A stretch of 64,000 nucleotides of DNA from Formicarius rufipectus. Taxonomy: Eukaryota > Chordata > Aves > Passeriformes > Formicariidae. The DNA lies in the NCBI GenBank assembly GCA_013399695.1, contig VXAU01000307.1, forward strand, positions 248,001-312,000, given 5' to 3'. The position numbers and the translations under genes were made by a program. Below, one piece after another: positions 1 through 11,522 of the stretch; positions within the stretch are counted from its first letter, which is position 1; every line of letters starts with the position of its first letter. The notes under the pieces are model-generated. The model was given only the letters and a program-made list of their open reading frames with translations, was not told the DNA's origin and did not search any database.

Positions 1-36
1 AAGAGAAATGGCCAAGAGCTTTGATGTTTCCATCAC

Positions 37-72
37 TGTTATTAATATTATTATTACTATTACTACTACTGT
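37..72. repeat. Short ATT/ACT trinucleotide microsatellite
   Basis: Imperfect trinucleotide run, first ATT-type then ACT-type units, about 36 bp long. It lies in non-coding sequence and is a likely polymorphic marker. Nothing suggests a function. Confidence 0.7.
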
Positions 73-2792
73 TATGGTTCAGAGCTGGTTCGTGATTTTA
101 AGAAATGAGATGGGCTCTACTTTCTCAGGGCTGGTGTCGTTTTTCTCTCTGTCCTTTAAGTCAGACAGACTTAGCAATATGGACTCATAATTCCTGGGAG
201 TGTATTCCCAGCCTGGTGGGCATGGAGATGCCTGTTTTACAGGTTCCTGGAGCTAGTACTGGTCAACCAGACAGGGTTAGGGCCAGTCTGCCATGCCTGG
301 CAGGATGGGAGGCACTGGGGTGCTCTTGGATCAGCTGGTCAGGGACATCGGTTTGGAGCAAGCAAGGAGGGACAGTGGAAGGGGCAGGTTTATGCTGCAG
401 CTCTGATGGTTGGCTGGGTGTTTGGTGGAGGGGACAGGGCTGTGGCAGAGGGGAGCCCTGTGGCACTAGAGGGCACTGCGACCTCGCTGCATGGCCCCAA
501 AACTCTTCTCTGTGCAGAGGAAACCAGGCTTTTTCCAAAGGCTTTTCCCGAGCAGAGTCCTCACTCTGCAGGGCTGTGCCTCCCACCCTCCGGTGCCAGG
601 TCATGCTGCTGTCCATCCTGCTGTGCCCACCTCAGACTCCATGTGCATGTCCAGCATGGGGCAGTCTGGGGCTTGCAGAGGGGCAGGGTGTTTCTCTCTA
701 CCTGGGGCTGAGTTGGGACAGCACTGTTGCATCCTCATGATCTTCATGGCAGCCCTGAGCAGGGCAGGGTTAACACTGAAGCTATCCTGAACCTCATCCC
801 GAGGTTCAGAGCCCTGAGGGGAGCTGACACCTGGGCATCAGATACACCCCACAGCACAAATTTCATGTGCTGACATTGTGACACCTCCCTGTTTCCTCTT
901 GGAAATCCCACTTCTGCACGTGTAATCCTCATCTCTGTGTAGTTCCTATGGGATGCTCTAGCAGGGCTCATTCCAAAGCAGTGCTCATCACACCAAGGTG
1001 TGCTGAGGAGTCCTCCCTTTATGTGGAAATGCTGCTGCCCCAGCAGGTGTAGGATGTTCCCCTGAACACCCCCATTCCCATTAGTCCATCTGTCCATGTC
1101 CCCCATTTGCTCTGGGTTGTACCCACCCCAGTCTGAAGGACGTGCCAGCCTCTGGAGGAGAGACATTTCCACTGCTGGACCATCTCTGTTGCATAGTTCC
1201 CAGTTTGCCAGGCACTGGTTTCTGCAACAAACTAAGAGAAATAATGGGATTTTGTCTGCTTTGCAGCTTTTCCTTGGGCCAGGCTGATGGAAGGGTAGTC
1301 ACAAAGAGATGGCAGGATTAGGCTGGACTTACCAATATGAGCTGGTGGCTTTTGGGTTCATGATCAGGGACCAAAAGGAGATGGGAGAACGGAAGAGCTG
1401 GGTGGATAAGTCTGTTCCTGGGAGGATGATGAAGGAAGGTCTGTGTTTGCTTTTAAGGAGTTCTCAAGTAGTCTTAGGCTATGTGAACAGCAGTTTTCTG
1501 GGGAATTAGGTGGTTTGGGTAAGGGAAGTTGTCGAGAGGTATAATAACAACTTGATAAGCATTTAAGGCTCAAAAATGTCACCACATTATGCTCTGTCTT
1601 ACACCAGAGAGCAACGTGGATTTTTCCCAGCCCTACAGCTGACTTCCCTTTCAGAAAGGTTTACTTCTATGCAGCTATGTAATATTCAAAGCAAGCCTCA
1701 GAGGCTTTGTTTTCATTTTTCCCAGTCCTTTTTATAGACTACAAAACACACCCTGCCAAATCCTGCCTGAATTTTAACTTCTCAGTGATGTTACATCTCC
1801 CAAGTCTTCGTTTGCGAAACTAGCCATGATGATGATGTTACATCTTTTTCTCCCTTCTTTTCCCAGAAGATTCATTAGAAATATGAGAGGTTTTTTGTTG
1901 TACTCCCTTGAATTTGCTGAATGTTTTCCTGAAATGTGGAAGTAATACAGAGTAATGTCAAAGTTAAAGGTTATAAAAGTAGCAGAGGAAAAAAATACCG
2001 AGATTTCTAAAGATCCCAAATAAAAAGTCAATATATCTTCGGTCAAGCAGCTATTTCTGCTGGCTTGGCTATTTCCACTTCCTAATCCTTTTCCCTGCTC
2101 CCCGTGGAAGACCTGAATTTTTAATAAAATAAAGGAAAGGAAGGAATTTTCTCTCTTAAAAAAAAACACAGGCATGCCACAAGACCAGAGAAGAGAGACG
2201 TGCACACATCCCCGTTGGTGGTGGGACCTGCAGAGCCTAGAAACACATTGCTCTCTAAAAATCCTACTAGTGGGGGTTGTCCTCGTCCCTTGTCTGACAA
2301 AATAGGAGGTTAATGTTTCCTGTCACATTTATAAATTTCTTCTCAACCAGAAGATACTTCCCCACCCTTTTCTGCTGCCTTTCCTCTGATGTTATGGGAA
2401 TAGAAACCAATACAATAAATGAGACCAGAAGTTCTTAAAATGCGAATTTCCTGCCTGGAGGCAGCAGGTAAGTGAATCCCATCCAGCTTGGGGCGATGTA
2501 TATATAGCTCTGGGTGTAAATATAGGTATTTAGTGGCAGGATAAGTGTTTATTGCTATCCAAGGTGGTTTGGTCAAAGATTGTCATTTAACTGGGAAATT
2601 TATTGCTGCACATGACGCCTGGATGTCTCTTCCAAGGGGAAAATAAAGACTGTTTATGAAAGGATTAAATGATGTCCTCCCTGTGGTAGCAGGCCAAGCT
2701 CTGTAACTCGAAGAGCTCTGTCTAGTCTCACATTCGTATTGTCCCTCATTTTATGATTTTAAAAATACTTTGGGGGGTTGGGTTTTTTGAAG

Positions 2793-2930
2793 ATCACAGA
2801 ATCATAAAGTAGTTTTAGTTAGAAGGGGCCTTAAAGGTTGTTTCGTTCCAGCTTCTCTGCTATAGGCAAGGACACCTTCCACTAGACCAGATTGCTCAGA
2901 GTCACATCCAAGCTGGCCTTAAACACTTCC
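2793..2930 (-). repeat. CR1 LINE 3' fragment
   Basis: Reverse-strand CR1 end. It starts with ATCACAGAATCATAAAG (complement of the CR1 tail), then the complement of the diagnostic 'aaggtccc ttccaaccc' region and the ACACCTTCCACTAGACCAG block. It is strongly 5'-truncated, as is usual for CR1. Confidence 0.85.
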
Positions 2931-3184
2931 AAAGGTACTCCATGAACTTCCCTGTTGGTCCAGAAGTGGCTCCAATGTATGCATACTGGCATAATCAGTG
3001 AAAGAAAACTCTGTGGCATCCCCAAAATGCCTTTGCTGAATAGTGGGTTTGAAGGATATTGCTAATTGGAGTAGCAAATGGAATGTGGTCTCCACACCCT
3101 TGATCACACAGTGCTGCCCCAGTGCCCATGTCTCCTCTTTACCTTCTGGTACTGCTATGGAGAAACTCCTCATTGTTGGCTTGC

Positions 3185-3199
3185 TTTTTTTTTTTTTTT
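3185..3199. repeat. Poly-T run
   Basis: Fifteen consecutive T residues in non-coding sequence. No LINE tail or processed pseudogene is recognisable beside it. Confidence 0.8.
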
Positions 3200-4080
3200 A
3201 ATAATTCCTCTAATGTATGAGCACAGAAACCACTGGAGAATGATAAAACTTCATTTCTTCCTGCTTTTGTGACCTGCTTCATTATTTCATTTCTCATTGT
3301 ATATTCTTCTGGGACATCCAAACGGAAAGAAAATATGTGTGCTTGTAGGACCTGTTTGTTTCCCTTTGGCTGGGAAAAATAAGACCCCTTGGCTGGAAAA
3401 AATAAGCAGGTATCATAGAAGATGAGGATTGCTTTTGCTTCTTATTTCTGAGTAGGGAGCTGCCAACATTTGCTCCATCCTGCGTCTGTGAGCAACATTA
3501 ATCCCTAAACTTGGTGGGCTGTGTACACCTTCATTTGGCCAGCCTTCCTCCAAGGGCTGTGCACAAATTCAATATTAAAATACACATTTCTTAACTTCTG
3601 ATTGCTCTACATTTTCTAGGTAAGAATGAGAAGATTTGGGGTCAGTACTTGCATGGATGTGGTTTGAAGGAGCAACAAAAGAGATGAGACACCGTGTCCT
3701 GTTTTTTGTGATTGTTCCACAACAATAATCCAAACCAAATCCAGTTTTTAAGGTTCAGATGTGAAGCAGAGATTTGTCTTTGTTGCAGTTTAAAAGAAAG
3801 CATCAGCTCAGGATGATCTCCAGGTTTCCAGCCTGATGGTACCATCCCCACCACTGCTGCTGGGCACACCACAGAATGGTGGCCCCAGCCACTGGCCTTA
3901 TGGTCAGGGAAACCTTGGGTTTCAAAAGCAGAGTGCTAGGGTCGGCTTTTGGAAAGTTTCCTTCTTGTTTGAAGGGTTGTTCCTATCCCTGTTGCCCATG
4001 GAGCTTGTTCAGCACTGAAGGTTGGATCTGACACCTGCATAACAGGAGGGTGTAGCCATGGCCTGTTCTCCCAGCTAACA

Positions 4081-4340
4081 GGACAGGAGGAAATCCTGAA
4101 GTTGCACCAAGGGAGGTCTAGATTGCTTGTCAGAGAATAATTTCTTCATTGAAAGAGTTGTCAAATGTTGGCACAGAGCAGTGGCAGAGTCCCCACCCCT
4201 ATAGGGTTTTAAAAGCCCTATGGATGTGGAACTTGGAGACATTGGTTAGTGGTAGCATCGACAGCGCTGGCAAAAGAGTTTGACTCAATGGTCTTAGAGG
4301 GCTTTTCCAACCTAAACGAGTCTATGATTGTATGATTCTG
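4081..4340 (+). repeat. CR1 LINE 3' fragment, divergent subfamily
   Basis: Plus-strand CR1 3' end: the 'aagttgcaccaagggaggt' block, a 'cttcattgaaagagttgtc' block, then 'cttttccaacctaa' and a tail of degenerate ATTCTRTG units (tctatgattgtatgattctg). The wording differs from the GGTCCCTTCCAACCC type, so it belongs to another CR1 subfamily. It is older and more diverged than most copies here. Confidence 0.85.
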
Positions 4341-5119
4341 TCTCTGCTGTAGACAGGGCTGGGAGACATTAAGGATGAAGGAGCTTCAGGATTGCCTGTG
4401 GTTGTACAACCAACTCACCCTGAAGGTTATGGAGAACCTTGGGGCTAGGCAGGTGACTGTGGATCATGGCTGGACTTGCAGGTACAACCTTTGTGCTCCA
4501 AAATCACCTCCTTACATGCAAATTCTGACCTGGAAACCCAACAGTGGGTTTTGATACCTGGATTGTTGCGATTGTTCCACTTATGGCTGATTTTGCTTTC
4601 AGTGCAAAGCAGCCACGTGTGCCTTAAGGCTTTAGAAGCTGGTGCAGTCCCCTGTTCCCTGTGGCTTCGCTGCCTGGCGCCAGCAGTGTCGCAGCAAAGC
4701 AGGTCACCACCCTGAGAAGCAGAAAGGCAAGGAGTCAGACTCACACTGAAATGGTCTTTCAGCTAGAAAGAGCAAAAGCAGTGAAAAAATACCCTGACCA
4801 TGAGTATGAGCGGCCACCTTGCCGTGCAGTCACAATATCGGTTTTCTGTTTTATTTTTTTTTATGGTTGGCTTAACAATTAAAAGGCTACACTGCGCTTT
4901 GGTTTTTCCAGTCTGCTGCATCGTGTGACCCCGGTGACTCTGAGTTAAGCCTCATTATATAATGGCGGGGTGTTTTTTTGGAAAAACTCCATTTAATCCT
5001 TTTGGAGCAGAATTTGCTGGGTTTTGTTTTCTTTCATATCGTCGTCTTGTTTCCCCCCTCCGCCTACCCCTTCCCTGGCGGGCGCACACTGGAGGCGTCA
5101 GTCTGGGAGCAGGGTCCTT

Positions 5120-5200
5120 TCTTCCCTTCTTTTTTCTTTTTTTTAATTCCTTTTTTTTTTTTTTAAATCTGCAGAGAAAGGAAAAAAAAAAAAAAAAAGG
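5120..5200. repeat. T-rich tract followed by A-rich tract
   Basis: A T-rich stretch (14 T at 5151-5164, with more T-rich sequence before it) is followed within 20 bp by 17 A (5182-5198). The two could pair as a small hairpin in RNA. No recognisable element surrounds them. Confidence 0.7.
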
Positions 5201-5615
5201 TTTATTTTCGTTTGCTTGGGTTACAGCGCCTTTCCCCGCCGTCGGGGGGAAGGACTACGTGATGTGCAGCAGGTATTTTGTGAATGGAGCACAGCCCTGT
5301 GACTCCCTGCCGCTTGACCGAAGGGGGAGGCAGGGGAAGGAGAAAGAAAAAAAAAATTAATAAAAACCACCACCCAGTGACTCCATCTGACTCGTTTTGG
5401 CTGGAAAACTTTTTCAGCGCCGTGGTTCTTAAGCCAGGAGGAAGCTTTCTTCTGGCCCAAGAACAATAAAGGGGTCAGCAGCCTGATCCTCCCTCCTACA
5501 CCCTCTTCCTTCCATTGTGAGGGGTCCGTGCAAATATCCCAGGCTGCTTCTGCTGGGGCCTGAGGGACCTGAGCCACACATGTGACATTAAAGAGAGACT
5601 CCGTGAACTTATTAA

Positions 5616-5668
5616 TCCTGGAAAAAGAAAAAAAAAAAAGAAAAAAAAAGAAGAGAGAAGAGAATGAA
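5616..5668. repeat. A/GA-rich simple repeat
   Basis: Purine-only run made of A tracts broken by single G, grading into GA dinucleotides. It is low-complexity; the short Lys/Glu-rich frame across it is a composition artefact. Confidence 0.75.
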
Positions 5669-6514
5669 GTCTCCGAGGGGCTCTATTTCTGGTGTAGTGT
5701 TACACTTGGAGAACGTATTGATGGGTGTTTCTCATGGTGGGAGGAAATCCATCCCATTACTATGTCTAGGTGCTCCTTCGTGATGCCACAGCAGCATTGT
5801 ATCCACCATCTGCTCAACAAGTGGCCAAATCCCCACCAAGGGTAGGTGAACCTTTGTGTGTCACCAGCCCTTAACCTCCTACATTTCTCTGCTTGTCCAG
5901 GATGGGGAATTTCTGCTGCTCCGTTACTGCCAGTGGAAAGCCTGTGTGCTGCAGGTGTGAGGTCTCCAGCAGAAAGATGAGACTGGAAGAGGCACAGCTG
6001 CTTGACAAGTTGTGATTGTTCCAGGGATTTGCCACCACATGGAAGCACCCAGTTTTTCAAACCACCACCTTTAATGACGTGCCTGCCACTCCTCAGATGC
6101 ATATTACAGATCATGAAGGTCTCAGCCAGCAATCCTTGGAGTAAAAGGTCCTTGAGAAGTGCTATAAGGTCACAGCAATGTGCCCACGAGTCCTCTCTGT
6201 CATTAAGGCCACCTGCATCTCTCTGAGGCGAATGTTGTACACAGACCAGAGGGCTGCTGTGGATTCTGTGGAATTTCTGGTGAATCCAGAGCAGTCACAA
6301 AACTGGCAGACCACACTAGGTTCTGCCACCACGAGTAGTGATTCTCTTTCCAGGTAGTATATTCCAGGTTAGACGCCACCTGCCCTCCCAGAGGAGGTGG
6401 GACTAGTGGCCTTCTAAGACATATCAAGTTCAACGCAATTATCCATATCATGCACTGAAAGACCTGATACATTTCCCAGAGGGAAAGTCTGTGATGTTCA
6501 TCAAGTTGTAGGCA

Positions 6515-6566
6515 CCCACTTTTCTTCTTCTTTTCTTTTTTTTCTTTTCTTTTTTTTTTTTTTTTA
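6515..6566. repeat. Pyrimidine (T/CT) tract
   Basis: Almost pure T with scattered C over about 50 bp, ending in more than ten consecutive T. It resembles a polypyrimidine tract, but no coding sequence follows the next AG, so I do not call it a splice site. Confidence 0.7.
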
Positions 6567-7071
6567 ATACAATAACCAGCTAATAGCATGTGCAACCTCC
6601 TGTCCCAGCTCGCTGGGCTTTGGCACCAGGCAGTCTCATGAATCATGGTGGTGATTTCGCCGCAAGGCGGTTCCTGTCGTTATTATCTCCTTGCTGTGTT
6701 GATAACACTCTGGTGGCGATGGTCAGGATTTCCTCGCACTACAGAGCTTTCCTGGAGATCAGCTCTGCAAGCAGTGGAGGAAGTCACCATTGCAAGATTG
6801 CTCCTGGCTGCTGAGAACAGGGTGGCCAACTTCAAATGTACGTGCAACCTTACATGATCCGAAGAGCACGGCCGCAGCTCCTCTTTCCTCTCGTCTGCAT
6901 CGTCAGTGTGGGTGGAAACTCCTCTTCTTCTGCAAATGCTCCAGGAGATGAAGCGAGGCCAAACATGGTTATGAAAGGCTGTCAGAGCAGAGTCCCTGGG
7001 AATGGAGATGGGGGAGAGTTGCCCTATGTTTTGCCTGAAATCCCATAAGGGGATCCTGTGGTTATGTTAGG

Positions 7072-7310
7072 GGTGGGTTAGGTTGGACGTTAGAAACAAG
7101 TTCTTCCCCCCGGATGGTAGTGGGTACTGAACAGGCTCCCCAGGTCAGTGGGCACAGCCCCAAGGTTGCCAGAGCTCCAGGAGTGTTTGGATGATCCTCT
7201 GGGACACAGGGTGTGGCTCTTGGGGATGGCCTGTGCATGGCCAGGAGTTGAACTTGATGATTCTTGTGGGTCCTTCCAACTCAGCGTATTCTGTGACTCT
7301 CTGATTCTGT
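7072..7310 (+). repeat. CR1 LINE 3' fragment
   Basis: Plus-strand CR1: 'ttagaaacaagttcttcc' near the left side, 'gttgaacttgatgattctt', 'gggtccttccaactca' and a short ATTCTGTG-type tail at 7290-7310. Both internal and tail sequence are diverged. Confidence 0.85.
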
Positions 7311-9061
7311 CATCGCCAGGAAGGAATTCAGGGTCTCACCCCACCCCTCTTGCAGTGACCACAGTATTAGGTCTACACACAGATTGTAGGTTCTTCTTTC
7401 AGCCTTGGAATTGTGTTGCTTTTCTCCTGGTGCTCTCTGGTCTCTGCACAGTGTGTCTAGCTTCAGGATTTTGGTGGTGCTTCTGAGTAGAATAATAAAT
7501 GATAATTACACGGGCTACGTTGGCCTTGGTGGAAGTCAAGGTGAAGTGTGACACGTTTCCAGCCTTTGCTGCCACTCCAAGGAACTAGTGCCCAGCTGCT
7601 CATGGCCAGTGAGGCCACAAAAGTAGAGTGCAAATAGCTCCAAGGGCTGCAGGTGTACCTGAGGCTGGGAACCTGCTGTGTGAGAGGTGGAGCTCCGTGA
7701 CTACTTGACCATCCTGATGTTTCTGTCCAAAGGAGTAGAAAACTGCCTTGTTTGGCTTCTGCTTGCCATGTCTTTTCATGGTGCAATTTGCATACAAGGC
7801 AGGACTTGTATTTACTGTGCCTGTTCTCAACTTCTGAGAGTTGCTGGTTCAGGAAGAGCAGGGCTATGGAGCAGTAACTGTTGGCTGTGCTCTTCAGGGA
7901 GGTCTAGGGGAGCTTCCCTGACCTGAGATTGGATCAAAAGGGAGGTATTGTGGCAGTGCAAAAGATTTTTCTTCATGTATTGCAACGAAAATTGATCACT
8001 TAGTGGTCACCTAGGGTGGTTTGTATTTTGGATGGAGTAATCCAGGCATCTTTCACAGGTGCTTTTCCAAAGGTGCTTGGTTATTTGGTGCCTTTGCTGT
8101 GTTTAGCACAGGTAAATCAGTCATGGTGGAAAGGACTGACTGTTCAGGAGCAGAGGGTAAAGCAGCAGGGGATAGTTAGAAGTGAATTGGATGGGGATGG
8201 GTAAGGTATGGGAGTGGGACTTTGTGATTTTCCTCTAGGCCACTGTCAAATCTGGGCAAGTTGCTGCTGCCTGATGAGAGTAGTCCTGTTTCTGAAGAAA
8301 TCAGCAGAAAATCTCCATCTTTCTGTCCTGGTTTCTGATCTTCTGCATGTCTGTTTTGTCCATGTCTTCCAAGACTTGCCTGGGATGCCTGTTTGGAGTG
8401 GTTGCCTCTGTGCCAAGAGGGCCTTCACTCTGCCAGACCTTCCCACATACCCACATCCACATCAATTGAAACAAAGCACAAAATCCCATATGGAAGAGCA
8501 GGGGAGACAAAAAATAAATAATAATTAAAAAAAGCCAAAACCAATCCTGCAGCTGACCTTTCTTCTTCCTCCAGAACTCTTCCCCAAATGGCTTTTCAGA
8601 CCTTACCACGTGCAGAAAGACACACCCAGGGGACAGGTTCAAGGAGGCTCCTGCCCTGGGAGGTGAGGGCTGGGGAAGCTGGGAGTTTCTGCAGGAGCTT
8701 TAAGGAGTGTCTCCGGGCTGGGAATTGTGTACAGTAGGAGCAGTCATCAGCCTCTTCTTACGTGCACCTCGTCTCTCCAGTTCGGATCGCTTCCCCCGTG
8801 GAAACCATCAGGAATTTCCGTTATTTCCTTTCCTGAGGCTTTGTTTGGGTGGGGATTTCTGGAAGGTATTTCACAGGCAGGTATAATTAAAGAAAGATAT
8901 GCTTTGCCTGGAGGCTTGACAAGGTTTCTTTAAAGCCAGGCCTTTGGCGTGGTGGCAAAACAGAAACCATTTGTTGCCTGGCCCGATGGAGGGGAGGTCG
9001 GGGAAGAGGGGGAGCTAATCAGTTGGGAATCATCCCAGTTAAACGCTGCACACCAGGGTTA

Positions 9062-9180
9062 AGGCCCTTATCCAGCAAATCCTTGAAATATGTGCTTAAT
9101 TTTAAGTCCCCCTGACTTCAATCTGTTTACTCTTGTGCTTAACTTTAAGCATGTGCCTAAGTGCTTGGCTGGCTGCAAGC
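9062..9180. repeat. Ancient palindromic repeat (MITE-like)
   Basis: The block has two imperfect inverted arms, about 9069-9106 and 9134-9172. Both are built from a 'ccagcaaa...gtgcttaa.tttaag' word, and the space between contains CTGACTTCAAT. This resembles, from memory, an old non-autonomous palindromic interspersed repeat of birds, turtles and crocodilians whose words are GCTTAACTTTAAGCA and TGACTTCAAT. The family name is uncertain, and the ends cannot be placed without a consensus. Confidence 0.5.
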
Positions 9181-10438
9181 CAAGGCAAATAGTGGACTTA
9201 GGAGCAGATTCCCATAAAGTAAATGCTTTACTGGGCTGAAGTTCCGTGGGACAGCGGGTGTCATAGCAGGTCTGGGGTGATGGAAGGGGATGGTGCTGTG
9301 TATCCAAGCTTGGTCAAGTCACTCAGCATTGGGTACCACAGACCTGAGGCTGTGCTCACCTTACAGGGAGCATCCAAACAGTGTGGTCTCTAAACAGGTA
9401 CCTGAATTTCAGCATCTGTATTTCTCTGTCTTGAAGGCTCAACAGCCTCATCTGTAGCCTTCTGTACACCACTAACAAATTCTTGGAAAAATACATCGTT
9501 TTTTTCCTCTTAATTGAGGGAAAGGAACATGCTAGTGGAGGAAAATAATCTTGATTTTATCATCAGAAAAGGAAGGAGAGCAGATTTTATGACCTGACTA
9601 ATAAATCTTCATAGGAATTCATGTGGCTGCATTAACACAACAAAAAGGACTCCTGTATTAGCACAAGCTTTTATAATGGCTTTATCTTCTTCTTTCCTGT
9701 TCCAAGCTAATTCCTGAAAGCCTTCTTCTAATCCCCCATTTTGCTCATCCAGCCTGGACTTCTCAGAACGGCAGCGGGGTTTTTTTTCCTCTATATTTAA
9801 TCTACAAATGACAGCACTTAAAGGTAATAACTGTAGACGTGGCACGCACGAAAATGAAAAGGCACCATCAGAAAACAAGGTCTGTGCTTTTGGAAAACAC
9901 CAGTACCAGGGGTTAAGGGAAATCTGCAGCTGGAACAAATACAGCACTCATCCAGCTTCCTCAATAACTCTGCCGGAGGAGCAGGCAGTTGCCAAACGAA
10001 GGAAGCGTGGTTAGCCATCAAGTCTTTGAATGCAGCTCCGTTTCCCTCTCAAACCCATGGAATTTATATTAACCTCCAGCTTTTCTTAGCTGGTGGGAAT
10101 TTTTTTTTTTCCTTGAGGAAGAGCCTTGCTGTTGTTGCTTTGGTTTGCAGGAGGAGCGGAGGAGACAGTTGTGCTCCCCGTGCTGAGCTCTTGCTGGCAG
10201 GAGGCCATGGGTGTTAAATGAATAATTTCTGGCAGTGATAAGGAGAGAAGGGCCGAGGCTGCCAAGCACAGAGTTGCAGGCATCTGATGACTTGGTTTTG
10301 GGAAGGGCAGGCTTGAGAGATCCTGGCCTGCAGCATTGTCTCTGAGCCAGGCAGAGATGCAGGGGCAAGGAAGGAGCCCATGTGCCTTTAGCATTTTGTG
10401 CATTGGTGTGTATGGAGTGAGCAAAGACCAATAGCATG

Positions 10439-10712
10439 GAATCACAGAATGGTTTGGGTTGGAAGGGACCTTAAAGTTCAGTATGTTTCAACCTCCTGCC
10501 ATGGGCAGGAACACCTCCCACCAGCCCAGGTTGCTCCAAGCCCCATCCAGCCTGGTCTTGGACTCTTCCAGGGATCCAGGGGCAGCCACATCTTGTCTGT
10601 CCAACCTGTGCCAGGGCCAATCCACCCTCATAGGGAAGGATTTCTTTCTAAACTCTTACCTAAATCCACCCTCCTTCATCTGTGTCAGGATACTGAAAAC
10701 CGCTTTCAAGAG
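10439..10712 (-). repeat. CR1 LINE 3' fragment
   Basis: Reverse-strand CR1, well preserved: AATCACAGAATGGTTTGGGT at the left edge, then GTTGGAAGGGACCTTAAAG, the 'ccatgggcaggaacacctcc' block and 'aacctgtgccagggcca'. It is close to the common avian 3' consensus, which suggests a fairly young insertion. Confidence 0.92.
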
Positions 10713-11298
10713 ATGCTTGTCTACCTAATTTAAGGCAAGAAGAGAGCTATCCAGTGTAGCTTGGGAGACCTGATTTTGCATCCTGGAGCTTCTGTAGCAT
10801 TCCTGTGTGACTTCAGATCCACTGTGAAGGCATAGCACCTGTTGGATGCGAATGGGTGTGGTGCTGATGGAGATGGGCATGAGTCCTGGGTGGAGAAGGG
10901 AGGCAGCTGAATGGACATGGAGGATGCATTGCTGGTTGCCAAAATTGCCATCTCTCTGGTAGCAAGCATTTTGATACGCACTTTTCAGTTGCTTATCACA
11001 CAGGGCATCCTCATTTTTCTTGTTGTGCCCTATTCTGCTCATTGCCTATACTGGTCTTGGTGGCCACTGTCTCAGACCCTCTCCAGCTTCTGGAGAAGAG
11101 CCCATCATACAGGCCCAATCCTGCCAGGTAGGAGGGCACCAAGGAGATTAGAAAGCAGCTGAAAAAGCTGTAATGAGGAGGGACAGCATGACCTAGGACA
11201 ATCCAGTTAAGCAAGGTCTTTAGTGTTGGTCATCTGACACATGAAAATATATCCAGGAGCTATGTTGGGTTGTTGAGTTTTGGTGCTGGTTCTTGTGG

Positions 11299-11522
11299 AA
11301 TCATAGCGCTGTTTAGGTTGGAAAAGACTTATAAGATCATTGAATCTGACTGTTAACCCATCTCTGGCAAGACCACCACTAAACCATGTCCCCAAGTGCC
11401 ACATCTGCATGTCTTTTAAATCTCTCCAGGAAAAATGACTCCACCACTGCCCTGGGAGCTGGTGTTAGAGCTTGACAACCTTTTCTGAAAAGAAATTTTT
11501 CTTAATATCCAATCTCAATCTC
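11299..11522 (-). repeat. CR1 LINE 3' fragment
   Basis: Reverse-strand CR1 of the second subfamily type: 'ggttggaaaagacttataag', 'aaaccatgtccccaagtgcc', 'aaatctctccaggaaaaatg' and 'ttcttaatatccaatctcaa'. The left edge carries AATCATAGC, the complement of the tail. Confidence 0.9.

Noticed and set aside
105..740. 211-codon plus-strand open frame
   Set aside because: No splice sites, start context or known domain, and overlapping frames on both strands are also open. Treated as chance in GC-richer intron.
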